This document shows positions 45,625 through 54,959 of a stretch of 64,000 nucleotides of DNA, one piece after another. The notes under the pieces are model-generated. The model was not told the DNA's origin, made no database searches, and saw nothing but the letters and a program-made list of their open reading frames with translations. This stretch comes from an uncultured Treponema sp. (GTDB taxonomy: Bacteria > Spirochaetota > Spirochaetia > Treponematales > Treponemataceae), in the NCBI GenBank assembly GCA_949300145.1, contig CASGDA010000011.1, positions 1 to 64,000 of the forward strand. Reading direction: 5' to 3'. The position numbers and the translations under genes are program-made. Numbering within the stretch: the first letter of the stretch is position 1; every line of letters starts with the position of its first letter.

Positions 45625-47700
45625 ATGCGAAACCTCTTTGTTCTCCTGCTCTCCATCTGCACCGCATTCTCGGCGCTTCCTTCCTGCACAAACGGTTCTT
45701 CCGGTGATTTTTCCGTTACAGAAAACATAACACCGGAAGAGGCAAGAACCGCCGCCCTGAAAGACCCGGAAGCGCCTCTTTTTGCAGGTTTCATCCTGCT
45801 TGAAAAAGGAAAGGATGACGCGGCGGAAATCTGTTTTGAAGCGGCAGCCGGTTTGTCCAGAAAAAAGGACGGGCGGCTCAAAACAGACAGCCGCCTCCAG
45901 AAAAAAATCCCCTTCCTGATAAAGGCGGCGGCTTTCTCCGAATTATGCAGTCTCGCAGAGAAAAAATCACGGGAAGCCCCTGAAAGCATTCCCTACGAAA
46001 ACCTGCTCCTGTTCAAACGCATTGTGGAAGGAAGGGAAAAAGCCTTTTACTCCGGGATGGAAGATGTTTCACTGCATCCGACCATGTTCAGCGTGGCTTC
46101 CACAGATTTGGAGGCGGCGGCATTAAGGACGGAAACCGCAGGAATTGAAGCCGGAAACGAAAGCACGGAAGCGGACATAAAAAAAATCCAGAGCCTTGTT
46201 TTAGATAAATTATACGAAGATGCGGCGGAAATCCTTTTCAATCTTATTGCAAAGGACACTGCCGCAAAAGAGGCCCTGCTTTCCTCCAGACAAATTCTCT
46301 CCGCCTGCGGAAGGGCGTTGCTGTATTCCCAGACGAATCCGGAAATTTCCCTGGAAACCCTGGAAAAACTGAAAGAAACACTTGAAAGCACCGGAGAAAC
46401 CGGGAAATCCGCCCCGGAAGCTGAATATATGCTTACATTCTATATGTCCAGGCTTTATTCAAAAATTCCGGGCGGAAAGGAAATCTCCGTAAAACTCATG
46501 GAAAGCTCCGTCTTCATCGCTCCGACAGAACACGACAGCGATATGTCTGTATGGTATCTGTTGGACACAGCCCGCTCCGAAGGAGACAGGGCCCTGCTGG
46601 CCGAAATCGAAAAACAAATCCAGTACTGGAAAAACCCTTCCGCCTTTTCGGATATCCTCTCGTCGCTCATAACATCTCTGACGGCGGCGAAGGATACGGA
46701 AGCCCTCGCCAGGCTGGAGGCTTTTCTGCCGCGGAATGTTCCGGCGGAAATAAGAGAGCGCATTGCGTACATAAACGCCGTGTTTCATCCGGAGGATTCC
46801 CCTGCCCGGCGTGAAAGGCTGGAAACCCTGTATTCCGGCGCCGTAACACCTTACTACAAGGCTATGGCGGCCGCCGGTTTGGATATATCCGCGGACTTAA
46901 AGCTTACCGACCCCTTCGGAGAAGCCGGCCCTTCCACGGCAACAGGGGAAGAATCAGCTTTCAATGAAAAAACAAAAGGCCTTTTCAGAGATCAGGCTGA
47001 AAATCTTATTCAAGGAACCCTCCGGTGGAATATGCCGGAGAAGGCTGTCGCTTTTTTCAGGGCCTTTCCTTACGCCGGCTTTGAGTCCATAAAAAACACG
47101 GCGGAAGAATTCACGCGCAGGGGTTTTTATTCGGATGCGGTTCGTCTGGTTTCCGCGTCCCTGTCATCGATGCCGCATGAAACCCGGAAACACCATACGG
47201 CCCGGAATGAAGTGGCGGAACTATTGAATCCCCGGCCCTGGCGGAACATTGTCGCGGATGCGGTCGCGGAATTCGGGGACGGGAAACTTCTTTCGGAAGA
47301 CCTGGTTTATGCCCTTATAAAGCAGGAAAGCCTGTTCAACCCTGACGCCGTTTCCTATGCGGGTGCCAGCGGATTAACCCAGATTATGGACGCCACCGCG
47401 GAAGAAATCGCTGGGAAACTCCAGACAGAGGAATACGATATTTTTCTTCCCGAATATAATATAAAATTCGGCACCTTCTACCTGTCCGAAATGCTGCGCA
47501 GGCTTGACGGAAAGCTCATTCCCGCCCTGTGCGCTTACAATGCGGGTATATCCAGGGTCAGGGAATGGCTGAAAGTTTTCAATCCACGGGAGGATTCCTA
47601 CGGTCTGTTTCTGGAGGCGATTCCATACGATGAAACAAGAAATTATGCCAAAAATATTTTCACATTTATGAATTATTATTCCGCCTTATACGACGACTAA
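45625..47700 (+). CDS. Lytic transglycosylase lipoprotein with C-terminal SLT domain
   Basis: A 691-residue envelope protein with a signal sequence and lipobox (LSICTAFSALPSC near residue 22). A long helical region of TPR-like or superhelical character precedes the SLT domain at about residues 560-680: VYALIKQESLFNPDAVSYAGASGLTQIM, with the catalytic glutamate in KQES, and ALCAYNAGISRVREW. The layout is that of Slt70-like murein transglycosylases, which cut glycan strands by forming 1,6-anhydro ends. It follows the LysM gene closely. Confidence 0.9.
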   Translation: MRNLFVLLLSICTAFSALPSCTNGSSGDFSVTENITPEEARTAALKDPEAPLFAGFILLEKGKDDAAEICFEAAAGLSRKKDGRLKTDSRLQKKIPFLIKAAAFSELCSLAEKKSREAPESIPYENLLLFKRIVEGREKAFYSGMEDVSLHPTMFSVASTDLEAAALRTETAGIEAGNESTEADIKKIQSLVLDKLYEDAAEILFNLIAKDTAAKEALLSSRQILSACGRALLYSQTNPEISLETLEKLKETLESTGETGKSAPEAEYMLTFYMSRLYSKIPGGKEISVKLMESSVFIAPTEHDSDMSVWYLLDTARSEGDRALLAEIEKQIQYWKNPSAFSDILSSLITSLTAAKDTEALARLEAFLPRNVPAEIRERIAYINAVFHPEDSPARRERLETLYSGAVTPYYKAMAAAGLDISADLKLTDPFGEAGPSTATGEESAFNEKTKGLFRDQAENLIQGTLRWNMPEKAVAFFRAFPYAGFESIKNTAEEFTRRGFYSDAVRLVSASLSSMPHETRKHHTARNEVAELLNPRPWRNIVADAVAEFGDGKLLSEDLVYALIKQESLFNPDAVSYAGASGLTQIMDATAEEIAGKLQTEEYDIFLPEYNIKFGTFYLSEMLRRLDGKLIPALCAYNAGISRVREWLKVFNPREDSYGLFLEAIPYDETRNYAKNIFTFMNYYSALYDD

Positions 47701-47778
47701 ACTAAACTGAAAAAAAACTGAAAAAACAGCCGGAATAATCCGAAAATCTTTAGGATAAAGGCTTTTTTGGGAGGAGAA

Positions 47779-48642
47779 ATGAACATTCTGGAAGCGTTTA
47801 TACTGGGAATCATACAAGGAATTTCAGAATTCTTACCGATTTCAAGTTCAGGGCATCTGAGCATCTTTTCAGAATTTATGGATCTCAGCAATGTACCGAT
47901 ACTTTTTGATATACTTCTGCACGTTGCCACTTTATTTTCGGTTTTGATTGTTTTCCGGAAAAAAATATCGGGGCTGATTGTCTCCCTATGCAAATTCATC
48001 TCATGGCACGCAGATAAAAAAGACAGGAAAACCGCCGGAACGGAAGGGGACGCCGGAACACAGGAAATTCCGGACGAAAACGTGGTGAATGACGTGCGCA
48101 CGATTCTTGCCCTCATCACGGCGACGCTGGCCACAGGAATAACGGGATTCATTCTGAAAGACTACGCTGAAACCCTGAAACCCGTTTTTATCTCCGTTCT
48201 GTTTATAATAACCGGCATCCTTCTGGTTTTATCCGAAAGAATAAAACATAAAAACCCCACGGAAACCGTGAACTACAGACAGGCTCTGGTAATCGGCCTC
48301 GCGCAGGGAATCGGGGTTCTTCCCGGCTTGTCCCGTTCCGGTGTAACGATTTCCGCAGCCCTTTGTTCCGGGGTCAAACGAACCTCCGCCGGGGAATTCT
48401 CCTTTTTGCTGTCAATTCCGGCGATAGTCGCCGCCTTTATTTTTGAGGTGAAAGATGCCGATACTTTAATGGGAACCGTCCCGCTGTCGTCCCTGGCAGC
48501 CGGCATGGTTTCGGCTTTTACAGCGGGACTTCTTTCACTGAAATTCCTGCTGCACTTGATTAAACGCGGAAAACTCAGCTGGTTCGCCTGTTATTTGATA
48601 CCCGCCGGACTTATCCTGACCGTGTATTTCATGTTTCAATAA
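47779..48642 (+). CDS. uppP: Undecaprenyl-diphosphatase
   Basis: A 287-residue inner-membrane protein. GIIQGISEFLPISSSGHL at the N-terminus carries the catalytic glutamate region, and GLAQGIGVLPGLSRSGVTISAALC near residue 180 is the second BacA/UppP signature with its arginine and serine. It recycles the undecaprenyl lipid carrier for wall synthesis. GGAGG and ATG 47779 define the start. A hydrophilic loop near residues 75-105 is somewhat long. Confidence 0.94.
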   Translation: MNILEAFILGIIQGISEFLPISSSGHLSIFSEFMDLSNVPILFDILLHVATLFSVLIVFRKKISGLIVSLCKFISWHADKKDRKTAGTEGDAGTQEIPDENVVNDVRTILALITATLATGITGFILKDYAETLKPVFISVLFIITGILLVLSERIKHKNPTETVNYRQALVIGLAQGIGVLPGLSRSGVTISAALCSGVKRTSAGEFSFLLSIPAIVAAFIFEVKDADTLMGTVPLSSLAAGMVSAFTAGLLSLKFLLHLIKRGKLSWFACYLIPAGLILTVYFMFQ

Positions 48643-48708
48643 CCTGCAGTTACATAACGCCGGGTGGAACAGAAAAACAATTTTCCGCATAACTTTCTGG
48701 AGATTTTG

Positions 48709-51261
48709 ATGGCTGTTTTTTCTTCAAACAAAAGATTCAACGGTGCAGCTGCCGTTTATATTTTCGCCTCGCTGCTGGTCATAGCGGCGGCGTTTCTGAC
48801 TTACTCCCTGCTGCTCACGGTGTTAACCTACGGAAATGCGGACAACATTGTGGCCCGCCCCGGCCGCTTCCTGTTTTCCGTTTACGGATTTTCCTCCTTT
48901 TTGATACCGGTATATCTGTTTGCCTGCGCCGTCATCCTGCTCATACCGGGATTGAATTTCCGTTCATGCTTTTTGCTGTCCACTTCCATAATCCCCTTTT
49001 TCACAGCCTACGGGGGAGAGCTTCTCATAAGGAAAACCTCGTCGATAACGGGAGCCGCCCTGCTGTCGAATATTATTTTCACAGGGCTCCTGATCTCCGT
49101 CGTTCTCGCGGTAATCACGGAGTATCTCCTGCTTTATCATGCGGCCCTGATCATCGAGAAAAAAATTTCCTCCCTGCACTTTCAGTCCCCCCTGAAAACT
49201 CTGAAAACCCTGAAAAAAGGAAAAGGGGTTCTCCCCCGGAAACAAAAAACACTTTCCGCCGCGAAACCCGCCGCGCAGAAAACCGCCGGAGAGCAGCCCC
49301 GCCCGGAGAATACCGGCAGCCGTATAACCGGAGGACAGGACGGAAGCATTCCTGAAAAGGATATGCAGGAATTCCCGGACAGAAGCGTTGAAGAACCATG
49401 GCAGCCGGCAGGAGGAATAATCCCGGAGGCGGAAAATCCGCTCCAAGACAGAGACGCAGAAAGCGGTATGCAGGTGCAGGACAGCCCGGAATCCATGGAA
49501 ATACAGGAAACTTCCTTCCCGGTTCCGGAAGCTTTTCAGGATGCGGAAGAAGAAGAAACAGTGCCAGAAGAAACGGAAACCGGTGTTTTTGAAGACCTTG
49601 AAGACCCGGACACTGAGGATTCAGAACCGGAAGAATATTCCGCGGATACCGAAATACCCCCGGGATTATTCGACGGCTACATCGCCGGAAATTTCTCCAT
49701 TATAGACACGGAAAACCGGGATGAAGAGAGCGCCGCGGAACCCGGAACGCAGGCGCAGGCCATTCCTGAAAATCCGGCGGATATCCCGGTAAAACATGAA
49801 GGAAATCCCCCGGTTAAAAAATCCGGCAGGCTCAGATATCAAATCGACAGCGGTATATTGAACACATATCCGGACGGAGAATATTGGGTCATTGATGAAC
49901 ACACCCACCGTTCTGCGGCGGCGTTAAAAGAAACATTGAACGAATTCAATATCCAGGCGGACGTAACGGGCATCAGGAAAGGCCCCGTCATAACAATGTT
50001 TGAAATTCTCCCGGCTCCCGGAGTCAAGCTTTCAAGGATTGTCGGGCTGCAGGACAACATCGCATTGCGGCTGGCGGCCTCCAGCGTCCGTATAGTGGCC
50101 CCCATTCCCGGCAAGCACGCCGTCGGAATAGAAGTGCCGAACGACAAACGCTCCATTGTCAGTTTCAAGGAACTGATTGAAACCGACAACCCTTCCTCAA
50201 AAAAAATGGGAATCCCTGTCATGCTCGGCAAGGACATAACCGGAGAAGCCCAGATTATAGACTTAACCGCCATGCCTCATCTGCTGATAGCCGGTTCGAC
50301 CGGTTCGGGTAAATCCGTATGCGTCAACTCCATCATTCTCTCGATTTTATACCGGAAAGCCCCTGACGAGGTGAAACTCATTCTGATAGACCCCAAGGTT
50401 GTGGAATTAAAGCTCTACAATGACATCGGGCACCTGCTTTCCCCCGTCATAACAGAGCCGAAAAAAGCTTTTCAAGCCCTCCAGTACAGCCTATGCGAAA
50501 TGGAACGCCGTTATGCGGTTCTGGACGGAATGGGGGTCAGAAACATAAAGGAATACAACAAGCGTATACAGGAGCGGAACATAGCCGCGGAAAAACTGCC
50601 GTATATTGTCATCATAATCGACGAATTCGCGGATTTGATGGCGACCACAGGGAAAGAGCTTGAATCCACGGTGGCCCGTCTTGCGGCCATGAGCCGGGCG
50701 GTAGGCATCCACCTTGTACTCGCAACCCAGAGGCCTTCAATCGACGTGATAACAGGCCTGATCAAAGCCAACATCCCCAGCCGCATCGCCTTCATGGTCG
50801 CATCGAAAATGGACAGCCGGATTATCATCGATCAGGTCGGAGCCGAAAAATTACTCGGCAGGGGGGATATGCTCTATTCAAGCGTAACGGATCCGTTCCC
50901 CGTGAGGATTCAGGGGGCCTTTGTCTCGGACGAAGAAGTTGAAAGGGTTGTGGAACAGGTGAAAACCTTCGGCGAGCCGGAATACATAGACGATGAAATA
51001 TTCGTCGATGATGACGACGACGCATCCCTTGAGGATTCTTTCTTCTCCGAAGGGGAAGACCCTCTCTACGAAAAGGCCCTTGATATTGTGCTTGCGGCCG
51101 GAAAAGCCTCCGCGTCATACATACAACGGAGACTCAAAATCGGATACAACCGGGCCGCACGCCTGGTGGAAGAAATGGAGATGAGGGGAATTGTAGGCCC
51201 GGCCAACGGTTCAAAACCGAGGGAAGTCATCCATATCCCGGAAAGACAGACCTCCGGTTGA
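48709..51261 (+). CDS. ftsK: FtsK/SpoIIIE-family DNA translocase
   Basis: An 850-residue protein. The N-terminal 160 residues hold about four membrane helices. A long acidic, low-complexity linker rich in Glu/Pro/Asp follows (residues 190-370). Next come the beta region (MFEILPAPGVKLSRIVGL), Walker A GSTGSGKSVCVNS, Walker B IVIIIDEFADLM, and a C-terminal winged-helix gamma domain (YIQRRLKIGYNRAARLVEEME) that reads KOPS-type sites. It moves chromosome ends at division. The start at ATG 48709 has TGGAGA five bases upstream; GTG 48664 would add 15 residues. Confidence 0.94.
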   Translation: MAVFSSNKRFNGAAAVYIFASLLVIAAAFLTYSLLLTVLTYGNADNIVARPGRFLFSVYGFSSFLIPVYLFACAVILLIPGLNFRSCFLLSTSIIPFFTAYGGELLIRKTSSITGAALLSNIIFTGLLISVVLAVITEYLLLYHAALIIEKKISSLHFQSPLKTLKTLKKGKGVLPRKQKTLSAAKPAAQKTAGEQPRPENTGSRITGGQDGSIPEKDMQEFPDRSVEEPWQPAGGIIPEAENPLQDRDAESGMQVQDSPESMEIQETSFPVPEAFQDAEEEETVPEETETGVFEDLEDPDTEDSEPEEYSADTEIPPGLFDGYIAGNFSIIDTENRDEESAAEPGTQAQAIPENPADIPVKHEGNPPVKKSGRLRYQIDSGILNTYPDGEYWVIDEHTHRSAAALKETLNEFNIQADVTGIRKGPVITMFEILPAPGVKLSRIVGLQDNIALRLAASSVRIVAPIPGKHAVGIEVPNDKRSIVSFKELIETDNPSSKKMGIPVMLGKDITGEAQIIDLTAMPHLLIAGSTGSGKSVCVNSIILSILYRKAPDEVKLILIDPKVVELKLYNDIGHLLSPVITEPKKAFQALQYSLCEMERRYAVLDGMGVRNIKEYNKRIQERNIAAEKLPYIVIIIDEFADLMATTGKELESTVARLAAMSRAVGIHLVLATQRPSIDVITGLIKANIPSRIAFMVASKMDSRIIIDQVGAEKLLGRGDMLYSSVTDPFPVRIQGAFVSDEEVERVVEQVKTFGEPEYIDDEIFVDDDDDASLEDSFFSEGEDPLYEKALDIVLAAGKASASYIQRRLKIGYNRAARLVEEMEMRGIVGPANGSKPREVIHIPERQTSG

Positions 51262-51285
51262 ATCAGGCATTAAGACATCGAGGCA

Positions 51286-52515
51286 TCAGATGAAGAACCT
51301 GATTTCCCTGTCGTTCCGCATCCCCATTTTCTGGGCGACAATGCAGGTTCCGAAAACGGCTGTCAGGGCATCAATAAAAGCGGCGGCGGAACAGATGAAA
51401 AAGGCCGCCGGCCGCAGAATCAAATAAGCGGCTTCAAAACCCCGTCCGTACATTGAACAGACCGCCGCCAGAAGGACATAGGCGCCGCCTGACGGGAAGG
51501 GAGCCAGAAAAAACGAAAACAGAATGCTGATGCCGAAAAGCCAGAGAATATCGCTGAAAGCTATTCCAAGGCTCGAATACGAATTCAAAATCACCACAAA
51601 ACTGACAATAACAGTGAGGGCGCTTCCCGGTCTGGAAAAAATAGAAAACATCGGAGCCGATACTGAGGAAATACGGCGGCGGATACCAAGGCTTTCATTC
51701 ACATGGCGGAGAATAACAGGCAGGGTCATGTTGGTGTCGCCGGAAAAGAAAGCCGCCAGTCCGGGAGCCAAAGAGGCGTACAAAATCCGGTAGGGATTCC
51801 TTATTCCGCAGATTAACCGGAGCAAAAGAGGATAAAGAATAACCCCGATAACTAAAATGTTGATTAAAAGAATAACTATAAAATTCCCGAAAAAGCCGAA
51901 GGAATACATATCATGGTAAAGGGAAAACCAGTACACGGAAACGGCTATCATTCCTATCGAAACAATATCAACAAAGAAACACATGATTGCATAAGAAACC
52001 CGTGAAAAAGAATCAAAGAAGGACAACATCGGTTTGGCAGCCATTTTGTCCGCGGCACACCCCGCGCCCAGAAACCCTGCAAAAATACACAAAGGAAGAA
52101 TGAAAGCGCCGTCTACAAACACCTCAAAGGCGGAAGACGGAAAAAGCTTGAGCAATCTTTCCAGAACTCCTATACTCTCCGCGTCACCGGTGCCTTCGAT
52201 AAAAATAGGGATTCTTGCGGGCGTGTATATAAGTATTCCTATAATACCCACTAAAGCGCAGACAGCTGTGGCCAGGATAATCACCGTCATGGTTCCCAAT
52301 CCGGTTTTCAAAAGAGACCTGCTTTCACGCAACTCGTACACACCGATGGTAAAACTGAAAAACAAAACAGGGTATAAGGCATAACGGCCGAAATTCACGA
52401 CAAAAGTTGAAATATACTTTACGGCATCAGACACAGCCTGGTTGTCAACCGGAAGAAAAAAAGAAAAAAGACATCCCACAAGGATTCCGATAAGATATTT
52501 TATCCAAATTTTCAT
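51286..52515 (-). CDS. Dicarboxylate/amino acid:cation symporter
   Basis: A 409-residue inner-membrane protein with eight or more hydrophobic segments of the DAACS family. PLCIFAGFLGAGCA, SGDTNMTLPVILRHV, and the late PFPSGGAYVLLAAV segment match the substrate/sodium-site part of GltP-like symporters. It probably takes up glutamate, aspartate or a C4-dicarboxylate with sodium or protons. Convergent with ftsK. Confidence 0.85.
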   Translation of the reverse strand: MKIWIKYLIGILVGCLFSFFLPVDNQAVSDAVKYISTFVVNFGRYALYPVLFFSFTIGVYELRESRSLLKTGLGTMTVIILATAVCALVGIIGILIYTPARIPIFIEGTGDAESIGVLERLLKLFPSSAFEVFVDGAFILPLCIFAGFLGAGCAADKMAAKPMLSFFDSFSRVSYAIMCFFVDIVSIGMIAVSVYWFSLYHDMYSFGFFGNFIVILLINILVIGVILYPLLLRLICGIRNPYRILYASLAPGLAAFFSGDTNMTLPVILRHVNESLGIRRRISSVSAPMFSIFSRPGSALTVIVSFVVILNSYSSLGIAFSDILWLFGISILFSFFLAPFPSGGAYVLLAAVCSMYGRGFEAAYLILRPAAFFICSAAAFIDALTAVFGTCIVAQKMGMRNDREIRFFI

Positions 52516-52648
52516 ATGAACAGAATACCGAAGTAATCATTAACAGTCAACGGAAACAAATTTTCCCGTTTTTGAAGGTCCTCGTCGGAAGGTCTTGCAA
52601 AAGTCGTTCTCTCTTATTAGAGTATAAATCAGGATAAAGAGTCTCGCC

Positions 52649-54250
52649 GTGGATTATAGCGACAGAACATCATCTGGGAATCTCAAAGGGAACGACCTAT
52701 TCAATATCGAAAATTTCCTCTCCCTGGACAATATTTATGACGCGATTGTAATTCTCGACAATGAAGGAAGAATTCTCAGACTGAATAAAAGGGGCCTCCA
52801 GCTTTTGGAGTATGAAGAAAACATGCTTGCCGGCAAAAGCACGGACTTCATCATCGAACAGCCGGATCTCAGGAAAATGAATCCGGTTGAATGGCTGGAT
52901 TTGCATTCCTGGACGGAAAAGAAAACTTCCGTCCGGGCTCCTTCGCTGGACGCTTCCTTAAAAACCCGGAAAGAAGAGTTGATTCCCGTGGATTTAAAAA
53001 TAGTCCGCGTCAACGGAACGGATTCAGGGCAGAGCGGCTACATCATTTCCGCAACGGATATGAGGATAACCCGGCAGCTGATGTCCGAAATATCGGAAAG
53101 GGAATTCACCATGAGGAAGCTTTCCGCCTCCGAAAGCAAATTCTCAAAACTTTTTCTATTCAATCCCACAGGAATCCTGATAACAGAATTGGGAAGCGGT
53201 GTCATAACAGACGTAAACCCTTCGGCGGAGGAAATATTCGATATGCCGGAAATTTCCCTGCGGGGAAAGAAACTCGAGGACACAGGCCTTTCGCTGACCG
53301 ACATGGATTTTGACACCTTGCACGAAAGGACCCAGATGGAAGGAGGTATCTCCGAAACCAACGGGGAAATATTAACCGGCGAAAATTACGTGAAAAAAAT
53401 CAGGCTTTCAACAACTTCCTTCAAGTTTGAATCTACAGCACGCATGATTATCTCAATCTCGGATATCACCGAAAACGAAAAAATGCGGGACAAACTGCAG
53501 AGAAAAGAAAAGCTGGAATCAATCTGGAATATGGCCGGCAGCCTTGTCCACGATTTCAACAATGTGCTGGGCATTATCCTCGGATACACAAGCTGCCTGA
53601 AAACAGGGTTCTCATCAGTGTCCAAGGAAGAATCGGTCATGCAAATTGAAAAAGCCTGCCTGCGCGGGCGGGAATTGTCCCAGGAATTTATCTCCATTTC
53701 AAAGGGTTCGGTTCTTGAAATCCGGCCATGCAACGCCCTTGAAATCGTAAACAAAACCGTCCGTTTTTTTTCTTCGGTGAAAAAAGACTTGAATATAAAA
53801 ATCTCGTCACCTGACAACTTATGGCAGATACTCGCGGACAAAAGCCAGATTATGCAGGTCATAGAAAATTTCCTTTCCAACGCGGAAGAAGCCATGGGAC
53901 ACAGAGGCGACGTGGAAATAACCCTGTCGAACATCGATACATATAAATCCGAAGGAAAAAATGAAATAGAAAACCTTCCACCGCAGCTGGGGGAAATGGA
54001 TGGCAGGGTCCGGGGCTATGTAAAAATAGCCGTCCGGGATTTCGGCTACGGAATACCCGAAGAAAACCTGGAAAAAATCTTTGACCCCTTTTTCACCACA
54101 AAACCGGGGGGACACGGTCTGGGGCTGGCGGGGGTTGACGCGATAATACAAAGGCATAAAGGAGCCGTCACCGGACGGAACGCGGAGGACGGAAAGGGCG
54201 CTGTTTTTTCTGTCTTTATTCCTGCAATACTTAAAGCAAATTCGTGTTGA
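52649..54250 (+). CDS. PAS-domain sensor histidine kinase
   Basis: A 533-residue soluble kinase. Two PAS-like domains: residues 30-140 (DAIVILDNEGRILRLNKRGLQLLEY) and 165-270 (FNPTGILITELGSGVITDVNPSAEEIFDM). A short HisKA-like helix has the phosphoacceptor (LVHDFNNVLGIILGY), followed by the HATPase fold: NFLSNAEEAMG, the G1 box DFGYGIPEENLEKIFDPFFTTKPGGHGLGL. No membrane segment and no receiver domain. GTG 52649 is the start; the ribosome site is weak. The partner regulator was not found in the window. Confidence 0.9.
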   Translation: MDYSDRTSSGNLKGNDLFNIENFLSLDNIYDAIVILDNEGRILRLNKRGLQLLEYEENMLAGKSTDFIIEQPDLRKMNPVEWLDLHSWTEKKTSVRAPSLDASLKTRKEELIPVDLKIVRVNGTDSGQSGYIISATDMRITRQLMSEISEREFTMRKLSASESKFSKLFLFNPTGILITELGSGVITDVNPSAEEIFDMPEISLRGKKLEDTGLSLTDMDFDTLHERTQMEGGISETNGEILTGENYVKKIRLSTTSFKFESTARMIISISDITENEKMRDKLQRKEKLESIWNMAGSLVHDFNNVLGIILGYTSCLKTGFSSVSKEESVMQIEKACLRGRELSQEFISISKGSVLEIRPCNALEIVNKTVRFFSSVKKDLNIKISSPDNLWQILADKSQIMQVIENFLSNAEEAMGHRGDVEITLSNIDTYKSEGKNEIENLPPQLGEMDGRVRGYVKIAVRDFGYGIPEENLEKIFDPFFTTKPGGHGLGLAGVDAIIQRHKGAVTGRNAEDGKGAVFSVFIPAILKANSC

Positions 54251-54281
54251 AAGTATGGACCCGACAGTATAAAATACAGCT

Positions 54282-54959
54282 ATGAATGTTCTAATTGCGG
54301 ATAACAGGGTTTCGATGGCGCCGCTCATTGCGGCAGAATTGCGGGCAAGGAATGTATCCGTAACCCTGGCCGCCCCGGAGAAAGCCTCGACCGCGACATC
54401 CGGTAAAAAAGACCAGAATGAAGGGGCTTCCAGACTAAACGAGGCGGCGTGGAATCCTTTATCCTGGCTGTCCTCCGAATCCCTTCTTTTTGAATCGGCG
54501 GAACAAGCCGGTCTGGACGCCCTTGTGCTGCTTTTCGACTTGAATGATTTCGCGGCAGGATTTGCGAAGCTTCCGCCTTCCGGAATATTCGAATCCTCTG
54601 TGATAGCTTTTCAGAATCTAATCGACGGGGCAATAAAAAAATTCTACAGGCAAAAGTCCGGGCGAATTGTTTTTATCCTCAGCAGCGCCGGAGAAGAGCA
54701 TTTTGAAATCCCTCACCTTTCAGGAATCCAGCATATAGCGGCGGCCGCGGCGGAGTCCGCATTCATCCGGTGCGCGGAAGAAACAGCGGCGTTTTTTTCA
54801 AAACACGAGGGAATTCCGCTGGATGCGGCCTTATTAAAGACGCCCTTTGAGCCTTCCTGGGCGGCTGATTACATCACGGACACAAAGACAGGAAGGAATT
54901 CCGGAAAATGGGTTTCACAGACAGGGAAACTGGGTTCTATTTTCCAACGCAAAATTTAG
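54282..54959 (+). CDS. SDR-like protein of unknown function
   Basis: A 225-residue protein that begins MNVLIADNRVSMAPLIAAEL, like a Rossmann fold, and has GRIVFILSSAGEEH and HIAAAAAESAFIRCAEETAAFF segments that resemble the core of short-chain dehydrogenases. A clear TGxxxGxG motif and the Tyr-x3-Lys active site are missing, so it may be a non-catalytic relative. It lies after a histidine kinase and overlaps the convergent mnmE by 23 bases. No firm family. Confidence 0.6.
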   Translation: MNVLIADNRVSMAPLIAAELRARNVSVTLAAPEKASTATSGKKDQNEGASRLNEAAWNPLSWLSSESLLFESAEQAGLDALVLLFDLNDFAAGFAKLPPSGIFESSVIAFQNLIDGAIKKFYRQKSGRIVFILSSAGEEHFEIPHLSGIQHIAAAAAESAFIRCAEETAAFFSKHEGIPLDAALLKTPFEPSWAADYITDTKTGRNSGKWVSQTGKLGSIFQRKI

